From: Myripristis murdjan
Taxonomy: Eukaryota; Chordata; Actinopteri; Holocentriformes; Holocentridae
Direction of reading: 5' to 3'
DNA: 64,000 nt
Assembly (NCBI RefSeq): GCF_902150065.1
Contig: NC_043980.1
Coordinates: 19,035,183-19,099,182 of the forward strand
Both the position numbers and the translations under genes were made by a program. The notes below the pieces were generated by a model that made no database searches, was not told the DNA's origin, and worked only from the letters and a program-made list of their open reading frames with translations. This document shows, piece after piece, positions 11,701 through 41,072 of the stretch (the first letter of the stretch is position 1; the number at the start of each line of letters is the position of its first letter).

Positions 11701-13180
11701 AAAATTTGATTTGCCTTCAATATTTCTTTTAATACAGAATTGAAGGAAAATGTTACATTTTGGAAAGTTATCACAAAATATGGCATTATTTCATAATGCA
11801 TTGCTATAAACCTTTTTAATAGCCCTTTAGCTACCAATTATCTAATAAACAACTGTATTTATAGAATTATTTAATTATTTATTATTGATCGTGTGGTTCC
11901 CTAATAATGTAGACTGATGTTCTCTTTAGACACTATCCAGCATTGTGATGACTGAGAAAAGAGACAGGACCTATTCCTACCTTGACCTCGTACGGACACC
12001 CAGGATGAGGTGTCTGGCTCTGTGTACTGGCACCGTGTGGTCTGTGTGCTCATTCTCATTTTGCTTTATGCTTTTAAGTTTCAAAATAGTTTTGTGATTG
12101 GGTTGAAAACTTCATTGCTACCTAATGAGGGACCTACATTGAACATTTTATGATTATGGCTCATCAGAAATTGTCAAAAATTGTCTTTGATAGTTGACTT
12201 CATTGTTTTAATGAGCCTCCTCTTCAAATGAAAACTTCTTTCACTGATGGGCTGAACCATCCCTACTCCTTTAGGTTTTGTGTGGCAACCGCATTCTACG
12301 GCATCAGCTTCAACATCTCCGGCTTTGGGCTCAGCATCTATCTCACCCAGTTTACATATGCCATGATTGAGCTACCAGCCAAAATAGCAGTTTACTACTT
12401 ACTGGATAAAATTGGCAGGCGATTCACTGAAGTGGGAGCTCTGCTGATGGTTGGACTCTGTCTTGGAATCAACATTGTTGTACCCAAAGGTATGGACTTT
12501 ATCATCCATTCATCTCCAAAGACTTAGATTACTTATATTATTTAAAACAATTGGAGTTTTTACTATTGAGTGCTATTCAGAAATGCAAGACCATGTTTCT
12601 TTCCATTTTCAACCAAAAATGCCTTGATTTTCTGACTGCACACGGTTTTGAAACAACAGTACTGATTTTTGAAAAATCTTTTAAAATTTAAGGCTGGAAA
12701 CAGTCAAACACAATCACCTCTCACCTAACTATGCTCTGCTCTCAGGTATGTCTGTTGTCAGGACGGTGGTGGCCGTCATTGGAAAAGGATTTTCAGCAGC
12801 ATCCTTTGCAACTATTGTGCTGTACAGCTCTGAGCTATACCCGACTGTAGTGAGGTGATTATGGCTGAATGCCTCTGCTGCATCATTGTAGGAGATACAT
12901 ATATAGTCATGTTTCTCTCAAACAGACTCATTCACATTTTGGCATTTATAAAGAATATGTTTTCCTCAGGCAAAATGGTATGGGCTACAACTCCTTCATG
13001 GCTCGGATCGGAGTGGCTGTGGCTCCTTTGATCCTCCTGCTGGATGAGTTCTGGCAGGACCTGCCCCAGGTCGTCCTGTGCTCTGTGGCTGTGCTGGGGG
13101 GAATAGTGGCCAGGACTCTGCCAGAGACACGCAACAAGTGCCTCCGAGAGACTATAGAGGATGTTGAACAGCAGCGATAA
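8800..13180 (+). CDS. slc22a7: slc22a7-like organic anion transporter, complete
   Basis: Complete SLC22 transporter of the OAT2 (SLC22A7) type. Coding exons: 8800-9180, 9618-9721, 10367-10521, 10772-10940, 11043-11166, 11930-12039, 12275-12489, 12746-12854 and 12970-13180, all GT-AG, 1578 bases, 525 residues (human OAT2 is 548). The ATG at 8800 starts [17 protein letters not shown], the usual SLC22 N-terminus, and a likely 5' UTR acceptor lies at 8777. The large loop after TM1 has conserved cysteines and N-glycosylation sites at residues 50, 62, 97 and 100. The MFS signature GSLSDRFGRR spans about 157-166, the PESARWL motif follows TM6, and LPETR precedes the end. It stops at a TAA where the upstream paralogue continues across one more intron. 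It should act as a 12-TM plasma-membrane carrier; substrate and direction are unknown. Confidence 0.93.
9236..9480. repeat. hAT-like dispersed repeat fragment in slc22a7 intron 1
   Basis: The stretch includes ATATGGACAAAATCAATTAT, TCAATATTGTGATTATATTG and TTTACACACAAGAGATTT, and resembles the repeat at 37565-38160 (for example the TTTACACACA and CATCAGTAATGTG words occur in both). It is one arm of a common teleost non-autonomous element. Family assignment is from memory. Confidence 0.5.
9860..10260. repeat. Dispersed AGTAAAAGT-type teleost repeat in slc22a7 intron 2
   Basis: AT-rich sequence with AGTAAAAGTGCTGCATTC, TACTTAAGTATAAAAGG and GTAGTACTTACGTAAATG. Such blocks recur in fish genomes as a short DNA-transposon derivative. 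No inverted ends are clear here, so the limits are approximate. Confidence 0.4.
11240..11845. repeat. Possible TTGTAATAA-rich MITE in slc22a7 intron 5
   Basis: The left side carries CATTTTGTGATAACTTATTA followed by GGGCTGTTT; the right side carries AAAGTTATCACAAAATATGG and later AATAGCCCTTT, so the two sides are partly inverted copies around a core containing a long T run. This looks like a degraded inverted-repeat element of about 0.5 kb. Limits uncertain. Confidence 0.35.
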
Positions 13181-13389
13181 TACAGGTCTAGTGTCTTTGG
13201 TCTGAGCTCCCATATTTAGACTGTTAGTAACTTTTGTCAAAGTAGAAAGCAGAGACTCTTTGTGCCCAAACACTGTGTTCCATGTCTAAGTCTGATGAGC
13301 AGACAAAATTGTTTTTTTTTTTTTTGATTTTCAGTGACACCCCAGATTTATGTTCTAAAACAATATATGTACATCGATATTTTGGTTGC

Positions 13390-13395
13390 AATAAA
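13390..13395 (+). promoter_or_regulatory. Polyadenylation signal of the complete slc22a7 gene
   Basis: AATAAA lies 210 bases after the TAA stop, before the convergent dhx15 3' end, and is the best candidate for cleavage. Confidence 0.55.
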
Positions 13396-13649
13396 CACAG
13401 AATTTCTTGGCAATGAAAAGTAGTCAGACCTCATTTTTGACAAAAATGTCCCCTAGATATTTTCAGTATTTTGTATTAGGGAATGTTACACAAGAGCAGC
13501 CTACTGTATGTAATAACATTTAACAACAGTTGAAAGACCCAGTAAACCGCCAAGACCTAATACATTATGTACAAAGCAAATCCGGTATTATAGACTGCAT
13601 TAATACACAGGTTAACTGACACATAAATTAAGACGTGTTATTAAAACTG

Positions 13650-13655
13650 TTTATT
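13650..13655 (-). promoter_or_regulatory. Polyadenylation signal of dhx15
   Basis: On the minus strand AATAAA lies 440 bases beyond the dhx15 stop codon, so 13640-14094 is probably its 3' UTR. It leaves only about 250 bases between the two convergent transcripts. Confidence 0.5.
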
Positions 13656-14094
13656 GAAACATTAAAAAGACTAATTTCTGAATCTTTGAAGACATAAACA
13701 AAAACTCCATTAGACAGCCAAGAACTTTTATAACAGATCTGTCTCTTTGATAACTGAATAATATGTACACAAATATTAAGTCAAAGCTCCTTTATTAAAG
13801 AAACAAGGCAAGCACATAGCCTTTCATGATTCAGCAATTTCCTAAAGGAAAGTCAACCACATCTAAATGACATGTTTCTGATATTCCTTCTGAAAATATT
13901 CAGCCAGGTCGATTATTTGCCACTGATATTTCACGTGACATTACACTTAGCTACAGAACGAACAATGGTGGGAGAAAAAGAAAACAGCAAACAAAATATA
14001 AAAAAATTAAACATTAAAGGTACAATGATACAGACTGAAAGATCTAAAACTAATATGCAGTTATTTTCCAGGTCACTTTTCTCTCTGTTGTTTT

Positions 14095-22754
<8,660 letters not shown>

Positions 22755-23719
22755 GTCTCGGAGGAAAATATTGTTCTTTAACCAAATAATACAATTCTGC
22801 CAAACTACATCCAGCCACTCGGCTGCCTTTTGCTATTTATCTTCTTCGCGTGCGTTTTGTTTTAAACGTGTTAGCATACAACTTAAACGGTGTGATACTG
22901 CCCCCTACCGACCTGGAGTATACATAGATGAAACGTTGGCTTGAAACTCTCGGACATAATAATATAATAATAATGAGATATAATGATGTGATTATTATTC
23001 TTGCAAAAAGGAAGATAGGCTGAAAAAAACGAATTGGCATAGACTAATATCCTTACAATTTTATCCTAAAAGCAACAGATTTAAATATGTATTTTTATAC
23101 TGCTGCAAATTTAATAATTAACAATAATAATCTGACAAAAACACTCAAAATATTCAGGTTTTTCATTTATTTAACATTAGCAGACACATCTTAAGTATTG
23201 TTACTATTATAATTACACCAATCATAATTACTCTATTGTTATTCAGATCCCCAAATACTCCATTATTATAATAATTATGTCATCCATTGATTTAACAATC
23301 CATTCATTCATAACAATAATATGTTCTCCGGTCTATTTTATAGTCCTACAGTTATAGCCTACTGCCATCAGATATCTGAAGACAGGATGTTTGTGGTAGC
23401 CCATAGGCCCTATAGTATTATATTTCGTCTAGTTAAGATGAACAATACAGTAGCTCAAACCCTGGTATCGACTCTGAACATTCACATTCAGGACTGAATT
23501 AAAAGTTGTCAGGAATTTCAACATTGCCCTGGGCCATCTTCAGAAACTCAGGGGTGTGGGGTGAGGTGCTCCGCTCCACCCTCCGCTACGCCTACTGCCA
23601 CGCTTATATAAGACTTTAAACCAGATTACATAGCCAGACTATAAACACTAGATTAACAGGGAAGAGTGCAGCCAAAACCTGCAGTGTTTTGTCGGTTTTT
23701 GTTTCCGTTTAAACCAACC
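22755..23719. promoter_or_regulatory. Shared intergenic region of divergent dhx15 and sod3
   Basis: Only 965 bases separate the two divergent start codons. The dhx15 side shows no TATA box near its ATG; the sod3 side does (see 23605). The middle (22960-23420) is AT-rich with ATAATAATA words. A bidirectional promoter is possible but nothing in the sequence proves it. Confidence 0.4.
23605..23611 (+). promoter_or_regulatory. TATA box of sod3
   Basis: TATATAAG lies 115 bases before the sod3 ATG, in a locally GC-richer stretch. A start site about 30 bases downstream would give an 80-base leader. This fits the inducible, tissue-restricted expression known for SOD3; the link is inference. Confidence 0.6.
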
Positions 23720-24658
23720 ATGAGCTCATACAGGTGAGTGGACTTGTGCAGTGTGCATGAACCTATAATGATGATTTTTTTTTTGCAGAACAAAATGATG
23801 CGTCATTAAATTTCCCAAAGTATTGTAGACAAGAATAACGGGATAGCCTGGGTAATAGGTTAGGTCTATATTTTTGTGGCAAAATCAGGTCAGTGGTTGG
23901 TAGATGTTCAGTAGGTCAGCTTTAATGTGTCTCTGAAATAGTGCGTAGACAGGCTGGATGTGGCGTTGGCCGCCGTTACGCAACTGTGCAATGATGTCCT
24001 GATGATTTTCATTTCTTTTAGGTCAGGGAAAATACTGCGGGCAGTTTTGCTCTGTCTGGCACTGCTGGCGCTCCTGGTAAGATGTGAAAGTGCGTCAGCT
24101 GTCAGCGAGCCGGCGGCTCCACCAGAGGTATCCCAGCACACTGGCACTATGTACGCAGCGTGCAAAATGAGACCGAGCACAACGCTGCCTGACGATCTGC
24201 CAAAAGTCTATGGCCAAGTGCTGTTTAAACAAGAATATCCCCATGGAGGCCTGAAGGTCCTACTGCGTGTCAGCGGCTTCCCCAGAGACAGCCCGGAGCT
24301 CAGGGCGGTTCACATCCATCAGTATGGAGACCTCAGCCAGGGCTGCGACTCCACCGGCGGCCACTACAACCCACACAACGTGAATCACCCCAACCACCCC
24401 GGGGACTTTGGCAACTTCATGCCCCAGCAGGGAAGAATCAATGAAGTGATCGACTCCGAGGCAACTCTGTTCGGGGGGCTGTCTGTCATCGGAAGAGCAG
24501 TGGTTGTCCACGAAAAGATGGATGACTTGGGACGTGGTGGTGATGCCGGGAGTCTGCTCCATGGGAATGCAGGCCGGAGACTCGGCTGTTGTGTCATTGG
24601 GATTTCTTCCCCCAAACTCTGGGATATGTACAGAAATGGACAGCGGAGAAGAGGCTAG
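23720..24658 (+). CDS. sod3: Extracellular Cu/Zn superoxide dismutase
   Basis: Secreted enzyme that converts superoxide to hydrogen peroxide and oxygen. Two coding exons, 23720-23733 and 24022-24658, joined at a split Arg codon (AG|G), give 216 residues. After MSSYRSGKILR comes a hydrophobic signal segment (about residues 12-24). The SOD core contains HIHQYGDLSQGC with copper ligands His102 and His104, bridging His119, zinc ligands His127, His130 and Asp133 (HPGDFGN), and copper ligand His168 in VVVH. The disulphide cysteines (113 and 194 or 195) and the [10 protein letters not shown] active-site loop with its arginine are present. The C-terminus ends in QRRRG, a shorter basic tail than the heparin-binding tail of mammalian SOD3, so matrix binding may be weaker. 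Its 3' end was copied downstream (26484-26664). Confidence 0.95.
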
Positions 24659-24778
24659 CACAGCTGCATGGAGCATAAAGCTTCCACACAACAGTTTGAG
24701 TTTCCCAGAGAAATGCCTTTGCTGAGGTTGTAGATTGGAAGCCTAACAACCTGTGCATTGTATTCCTCATCTGATATG

Positions 24779-24784
24779 AATAAA
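24779..24784 (+). promoter_or_regulatory. Polyadenylation signal of sod3
   Basis: AATAAA occurs 121 bases after the TAG stop, within ATGAATAAATAAC. The same signal is preserved in the duplicated copy near 26786. Confidence 0.6.
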
Positions 24785-25444
24785 TAACATTGCCTCAGTC
24801 AGTCACCATTGTCTAATACTCCTTAAGTGAATGTGTGGTTTGATAGCTGCCTGTCAGCTTCTAAATGAAAGAGCTCCTCCAAAGCACTAAGAATACAATT
24901 TGTCCATAACTATTACTCTGAATTAAAAGCTACAGCAGATGAGCTTTACCTTTCTGTCAGCAATCACAACATATAAAACACCTCCTACATTGGACAGGTG
25001 CTATCTCATTTTGGGTTTTTGGTTTTGAAGCAGAATTTTAACAATCACAGCAAACCATTCATTGAAAAGTATTTTTTTTTTCCAGAAAAATAACATTTTG
25101 TGCACATTTAACACTTCTGAACAGATGGTTAATGTTCTGTGTAGTTTTCTGTTGTGTGAGTTAACGTTTCCTATGTTAAGAACAGCATGGAGACAGCTAT
25201 GCTGGTCATCTAGACGCCGTGGCCGCATCTTATGATATGCTATATGATAAATGTTTCCCACAAAAATGTCTGGAATGGGTCTCTGTGTTAGTGCACCGTC
25301 ATCTATCAAAACACCCTGAGCTGACATGCAGTATTTGTCAAGTCAAACATTTTGTTTAACCATTGTGACGAAATGAAAACAGAGTGCAAGGAAAGACAAA
25401 CACAACTGTCTTTGCACATGTTTTGAATTTTAAACATTTTCAGT

Positions 25445-25445
<1 letters not shown>

Positions 25446-25485
<40 letters not shown>
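25446..25485 (+). repeat. Poly-T tract
   Basis: A run of about 40 T residues inside the first duplication unit; the second unit has only about 10 T at the same site (27485), so the run expanded or contracted after duplication. Confidence 0.9.
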
Positions 25486-25489
<4 letters not shown>

Positions 25490-25798
25490 AGTTTATTGTC
25501 ATGCAGCATTTGAAACAGCTTTCTTAAAATTGTGGGTTGTGGAACTTAAAAAGCCAGCTGAGGTTCCTTCATTCAAACAGAGCCACAGTGGCTCAGAACC
25601 ACGACTGTGCAACCAGTTGCTGTTAGATATTAGATGTGCTCCTTCCATCTCTGGTTTCAAATCTAGGCCAAAAACGCATTTTTATTCAATGGTCTTCTTA
25701 GCCCACAAACCTTTTAATTTGCTGTCATGTCCATAACTCTGTATGTGTCTTTTATTGTTTGTTGTTGATTTATTTTTCACTGTCAACTTTGTATTTAA

Positions 25799-26099
25799 CC
25801 CTATAAAGCCATTCGTATCATATATGATACACATTTTCAATTCCGTTTTTCGTTTTCAGTTTAATCAATACTTGACCAAAATACTGTTGTATACCTTTGA
25901 ACACTTCCCCTGTTCACCCTGGACCATACCATTGGCACTTCAAGTACATATCATATATCATACACCAGAAAGGTCGTGTAGTAACATATTTTTTGAATTT
26001 TTTTTTAATATATATATTTTGTTATAGGACTAAATAAAGGGTTCAGTTTCAAAAATTGGAATTTTCTGCCAGTTCTTTCATAGTTCAGGCTTTATAGGG
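25799..26099. mobile_element. piggyBac-like MITE with TTAA target site
   Basis: A 301-base element with inverted ends CCCTATAAAGCC and GGCTTTATAGGG, flanked on both sides by TTAA (25795-25798 and 26100-26103). CCC-starting termini and a TTAA site are the hallmark of the piggyBac superfamily. No transposase frame remains. It is absent from the second sod3 duplication unit. Confidence 0.75.
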
Positions 26100-26483
26100 T
26101 TAATGTCCTTTGTGCAGCATTTTGGTGCTGCCTTCTTGTAAAGTATTTTGGTCAGCTTAAGCTGTGTTTAAATGCGCTGTAGAAATAAACTTTATTTTCA
26201 CATTCCTTTTGGTTGTGAGCAATTGGCTGTACCCTCTGGTCAGAATCTGATATCAAGGAGACAAAAATGCGATTTAAGTACATCTTCATCTTCCTGTATC
26301 ACACTACAGAACCTATAATAAAAGGTGCAAGAAGAAGCTAAAAGACTTGTTTTTCAAAATAAATCATATGGCCTGAATTTTACACTGCTCACAACACTCA
26401 GTGCTTTTTTAAAACCAGTGATCAATTGATCAGTATCTTTAAGTCCATGTGGATTAGTGGACGAGAGGCTCTAAAAGGAAGAA

Positions 26484-26664
26484 GCTGTCTGTCATCGGAA
26501 GAGCAGTGGTTGTCCACGAAAAGACGGATGACTTGGGACGTGGTGGTGATGCTGGGAGTCTGCTCCATGGGAATGCAGGCCGGAGGCTTGGCTGTTGTGT
26601 CATTGGGATTTCTTCCCCCAAACTCTGGGATATGTACAGAAATGGACAGCGGAGAAGAGGCTAG
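26484..26664 (+). pseudogene. Truncated sod3 3' duplicate
   Basis: This copy reproduces the last 60 or so codons of sod3, from [13 protein letters not shown] to the TAG stop, in an open frame with few changes (one replaces Met by Thr in HEKTDDLG). It has no start codon, signal peptide, copper-ligand HIH region or promoter, so it cannot make an active enzyme. It is the first part of the second tandem unit. The low divergence indicates a recent event. Confidence 0.9.
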
Positions 26665-27835
26665 CACAGCTGCATGGAGCATAAAGCTTCCACACAACAA
26701 TTTGAGTTTCCCAGAGAAATGCCTTTGCTGAGGTTGTAGATTGGAAGCCTAACAACCTGTGCATTGTATTCCTCATCTGATATGAATAAATAAACAACAT
26801 TGCCTCAGTCAGTCACCATTGTCTAATACTCCTTAAGTGAATGTGTGGTTTGATAGTTGTTGCCAATGCACAGCCTCTAAATGAAAGAGCTCGCTCCAAA
26901 GCACTAAGAATACAATTTGTCCATAACTATTACTCTGAATTAAAAACTACAGCAGATGATCATTTCATTCTCAGAATGAGCTTTAACCTTTATGCCAGCA
27001 ATCACAATAGATAAGATCTTTCATGTATTGGAGCAGGTTGTGTCTCATTTTGGGTTTTGTTTCAGTTTTAAAACAGTTTTAACATCACAGTAAACCATTC
27101 ATTGAAAAGTAATTTATTTTGCAGAAAAATACATTTTGTGCACATTTAACACTTCCACACAGATGGTTAATGTTCTGTGTAATTGCTGTTGTGTAAGTTA
27201 ATGTTACTTCTTAAGAATAGCATGAAGACAGCTGTGCTGGTTATCTAGAAGCTGTGGCCTCATCCTGCTACAGTATATATATATATATGTATATGTATTT
27301 TTTATACAAAAGTGTGTGGAATGAGCATCTGTGTTAGTGCACCGTCAACTGTCAAAACACTTTGAAATAACACTAAATATTTGTCTAGTAAAATAGTTTG
27401 TCTAAATATTGTGATGAAACAAAAACAGTGGAGAAAACAAACAATTATCTTTGTACATGTTTTGCATTTTAAACATTTTAAGTGTTTTTTTTTTAAACTT
27501 GTTTATTGTCATGCAGCATTTTAAACAGCTTTCTAAATATTGTGGGTTGAGGAACTTAAAAAGCCTGCCATCTAATGCTACAACATTAACATTGAAACAG
27601 AACTACAGCGGGTTAGGTTTTGGAGCAACTGGCTGCACCTTCTGGTCAGAATTTGGTAACAATGTAAACAAAAAAAAAAACAAACAAAAAAAAAAGTAAA
27701 TCTCTCTGTATCATGTTCCACCACCTATATTAAAAGGGGGTAAAGAGCAATTTAAAGATTTGTTTTTTAAGACACATAATATGGCATCTTAATGTCCATG
27801 GGGATCAGGGGATGAGAGGTACTAAAAGAAAGGAG
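26484..27835 (+). repeat. Tandem duplication, second unit
   Basis: Copy of 24478-26483, about 650 bases shorter. The coding-derived first part is nearly identical to the parent; the 3' half has more substitutions and small gaps, and ends in ACTAAAAGAAAGGAG, which corresponds to CTCTAAAAGGAAGAAG at the end of unit one. Confidence 0.85.
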
Positions 27836-28854
27836 TGACAGGACTGGAAACTGTGCAGCTAAAACCAGCCCACACCCAAAAACGACTTTCTATTGATAGA
27901 CAGCTGAGGAATCGCAGCTAAATGATCTGCATCAGAGTGTAACACAGTTCCTCAGCAGAAATAAAATGCAAACAACATTCTTCCTGTTTAGACTGAGAGC
28001 CAAATGAGAGCTGGCTTCAAAAAACTTCAGATTATTCCAGTCAAACTCAAAGGAAATTCCACAATCAAAGGCAGGGAAATCAAAAGCACTGTTGCAGCAA
28101 CTATATCGTGATACCCATCAGTGTCGTGCCATAGCCCTTATCTGCATTTTATCAGTATATTTCATAATCTCCTCTCTCTATACCATTGATGTATAATTTG
28201 GTAGTTTGCACCCTACATTCATTCAACTTCTATTTCTACTGGAGAGATCATTGATTACAATGATGTCACGTTACCCGAAGGCATTAAACAAGAAACAAGC
28301 CTGAAACTCCCAAACTGGACAGTGAGAGCACAAGTCAGATCACTTTGCGATACTGGTTTGACAAATTACATAATCTGTTTTGTTGTTGTTTTTTTTTTTT
28401 TTTTTTAAATTTAGGTCTGCAATCAGTCATCCTAACTAATTTCACAGTGAAAATCCTTCATCTAGCATCCAAATATTTTTTAAAGCATCTGTAAATAGGT
28501 ATTTTTCAAACTGAAATAACAGATGTTTGGTATCTGTTATGAAAAAGCAGCAATTATTTTAAGCTGAGGATAATCATGTAAAATTGTCATGAAATGATGC
28601 CTGCTCAGCGTAACGTGACATAACCCACTGCTTTAAGTCAGTCATTATTGCTAAAAACAACAAAAAAAGACGCATTATCTACAGATTTTTTCATTATCCA
28701 GAAGAAACTGGAAATGTAAATTGAATATATGTCCTACGAGTTTTATATTAATATTTAAACTTTATCATGATCAACATCAACATCACAGGTAATTCTTAAA
28801 AATGTGCTTTTTCCTCCCAGTGTTCTGCATCATGTGAGCACCTACTGGAGGACG
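27836..28854. other. Intergenic DNA between the sod3 duplication and ccdc149
   Basis: I see no exon or recognisable repeat apart from a T run at about 28387-28406. The right part is likely the 3' UTR of ccdc149. Confidence 0.5.
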
Positions 28855-39314
<10,460 letters not shown>

Positions 39315-40162
39315 CTTTTATTTTGTAATCCCGACAACACGTTCGTTAATGGTGCATTATCGTGATCATTTTGCCATCACTGGTGAACAGATTATGAGAC
39401 ATTTTGCATCCAAAGGAAGATCAGCTAGCAACGCGATCTACCTCACTTCCGCCTCCAAGCGTCAGAGAGCGCAGAAACGTCATGACGCATTTGGAGAGCC
39501 TCGTAAAGCTGGGAAACTCGGAGCTCAGGCACAGGAGGCTCTCATGAGAGTAGTGTTGAAAACAAAATGTGGGAGCATAATTAAGCCTATTTGTGGTATC
39601 TTGAAATATATTTGAACTCAGTTTGCTTGCACACATTAATACCATGGACATCTTTGCACACGGCATTTGTCTTTATAAGTTTATGAGCCATACTTGAACA
39701 GTCCCATGAAGAAGTCATCATTCACAATTATGAAACATCTTTAATGATCACTCTTATTAACACTAGGCCTTATGGTAGTGGTGCAAATTTAAAACTCTTC
39801 AGTTGCAGTTTTTGTTTGAAATAGATAAGTGTAAAGGATATAAAATAGCTTTTGCTGTGAAAAGCTTGTCAGTATGAAAAGCATTTTGGTGCTGGCTAGT
39901 TTTGTGGCAGTATTTTATTTCATATTGTAATACTGTAATTGTATTCTCCAATTTATAACCAAGTAATATGATGTGAATGTACACAGGACCCCCCAATGGC
40001 TTTGTAATGGCTTTGCTCATTCTTATATAGAAATCGAATGAAAGGTTTAGACAGCTTTATGCCACCCCAGCTGCCCCTGACATACAATACAACAACATAA
40101 AGTGTTCCAGTTGGTGTGATGAGGATCATCACTGATTTTACAAGCCTCCATCATTCTACATG

Positions 40163-41072
40163 GTAGGGGAGACTGGGGTAAGATGAGCCATTTTTCATAT
40201 TTAGGATCACTACATCAAGGCAATCATAGTTTTGTCGCTAACTAATATATCTGCATATATTTCAGGATGTTGTGCATCTCTTCAAACAAACAGAATGAGT
40301 GTAAACATAACTGTTTCCATAATCCACCACATAGCTCCGCCCCTGGCTTTCACTCAATATTCCACCTGTCGAGGTTGCAGGGGAACACAAATTGCTCAGA
40401 ACTCCTTGCTGTACCACCAACTCTGTGAGGTTTGGGGAATTTTAGAGATTTAATATTTAACCCTCGTAAAGGCTTAAGTGGTCAAAACGGCCTGAGCGTC
40501 CGCGAGTCTTTTTTCCGGGGTCCTGTGGTGCGCCCATGCCTCGCCCTCGGCTCCACGGCAGCAGTTGTGGCCTCCAGCACTCCCCCATGCCCCCGGACCC
40601 CCCGGCCTCGGCCCCGAACGCGCCGCAGGACGCAGGAGCCGGTGGCTCAACTTACCCCTACCGGCTCAACTTACCCCTGGCCAAATGGCTCAACTTACCA
40701 CAGGGCTACCATTTTGACTTTTTTAGTCCCCACAGCTAAAATGGTGCATTTTTATGCTAGGTTTATGACCTCATGTTGTAGCTCATAGATACCACAACTG
40801 ATGTATAAAACAAATTTAAAATGATCTGTTTTGGTCTTAACACAATTCTCATGAAACTTATGATAGACTAAATTTACTTTCAAGAGTAAAAAATGGTTTT
40901 TCGGAAATAAATGTCTAACCACTTTACCCATGTGGTTCTTACCTTCACAGACTCCATGAAATGATGCCTTCCTCCTAAATATTTGGTCACATGATCAATA
41001 TTTTTTACCATTTCCTAGCAACAGGGGGTGGCTCAACTTACCCTTTGGCTCAACTTACCCCAGTCTCCCTAC
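40163..41072. mobile_element. GTAGGGGAGACTGGGG-ended MITE with GC-rich core
   Basis: The left end GTAGGGGAGACTGGGGTAAG is inverted at the right end as CTTACCCCAGTCTCCCTAC. The body repeats CAACTTACCCC words several times, typical of a fish TGGGGTAAGTTGAGCC repeat family. Between about 40480 and 40640 lies a strongly GC- and CpG-rich segment (CCCCGGACCCCCCGGCCTCG and neighbours) unlike the AT-rich flanks. No transposase frame and no convincing target duplication are visible. It lies upstream of ccdc149 exon 1. Confidence 0.65.

Larger units (their letters stand above)
24478..26483 (+). repeat. Tandem duplication, first unit (sod3 3' end and downstream)
   Basis: The stretch from GCTGTCTGTCATCGG in sod3 exon 2 through its 3' UTR to AGAGGCTCTAAAAGGAAGAA is repeated immediately downstream at 26484-27835. 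Shared landmarks include AAATGAAAGAGCTC, TTTGTGCACATTTAACACTT, GTTTATTGTCATGCAGCATT and CTGGTCAGAAT. This unit has about 610 bases (roughly 25593-26203) absent from the second unit, including a TTAA-flanked MITE. Confidence 0.85.

Noticed and set aside
24260-24691. 143-codon open frame antisense to sod3 (and a similar one antisense to its duplicate)
   Set aside because: It lies wholly opposite sod3 coding sequence, has no family features, and is repeated only because the DNA is duplicated.
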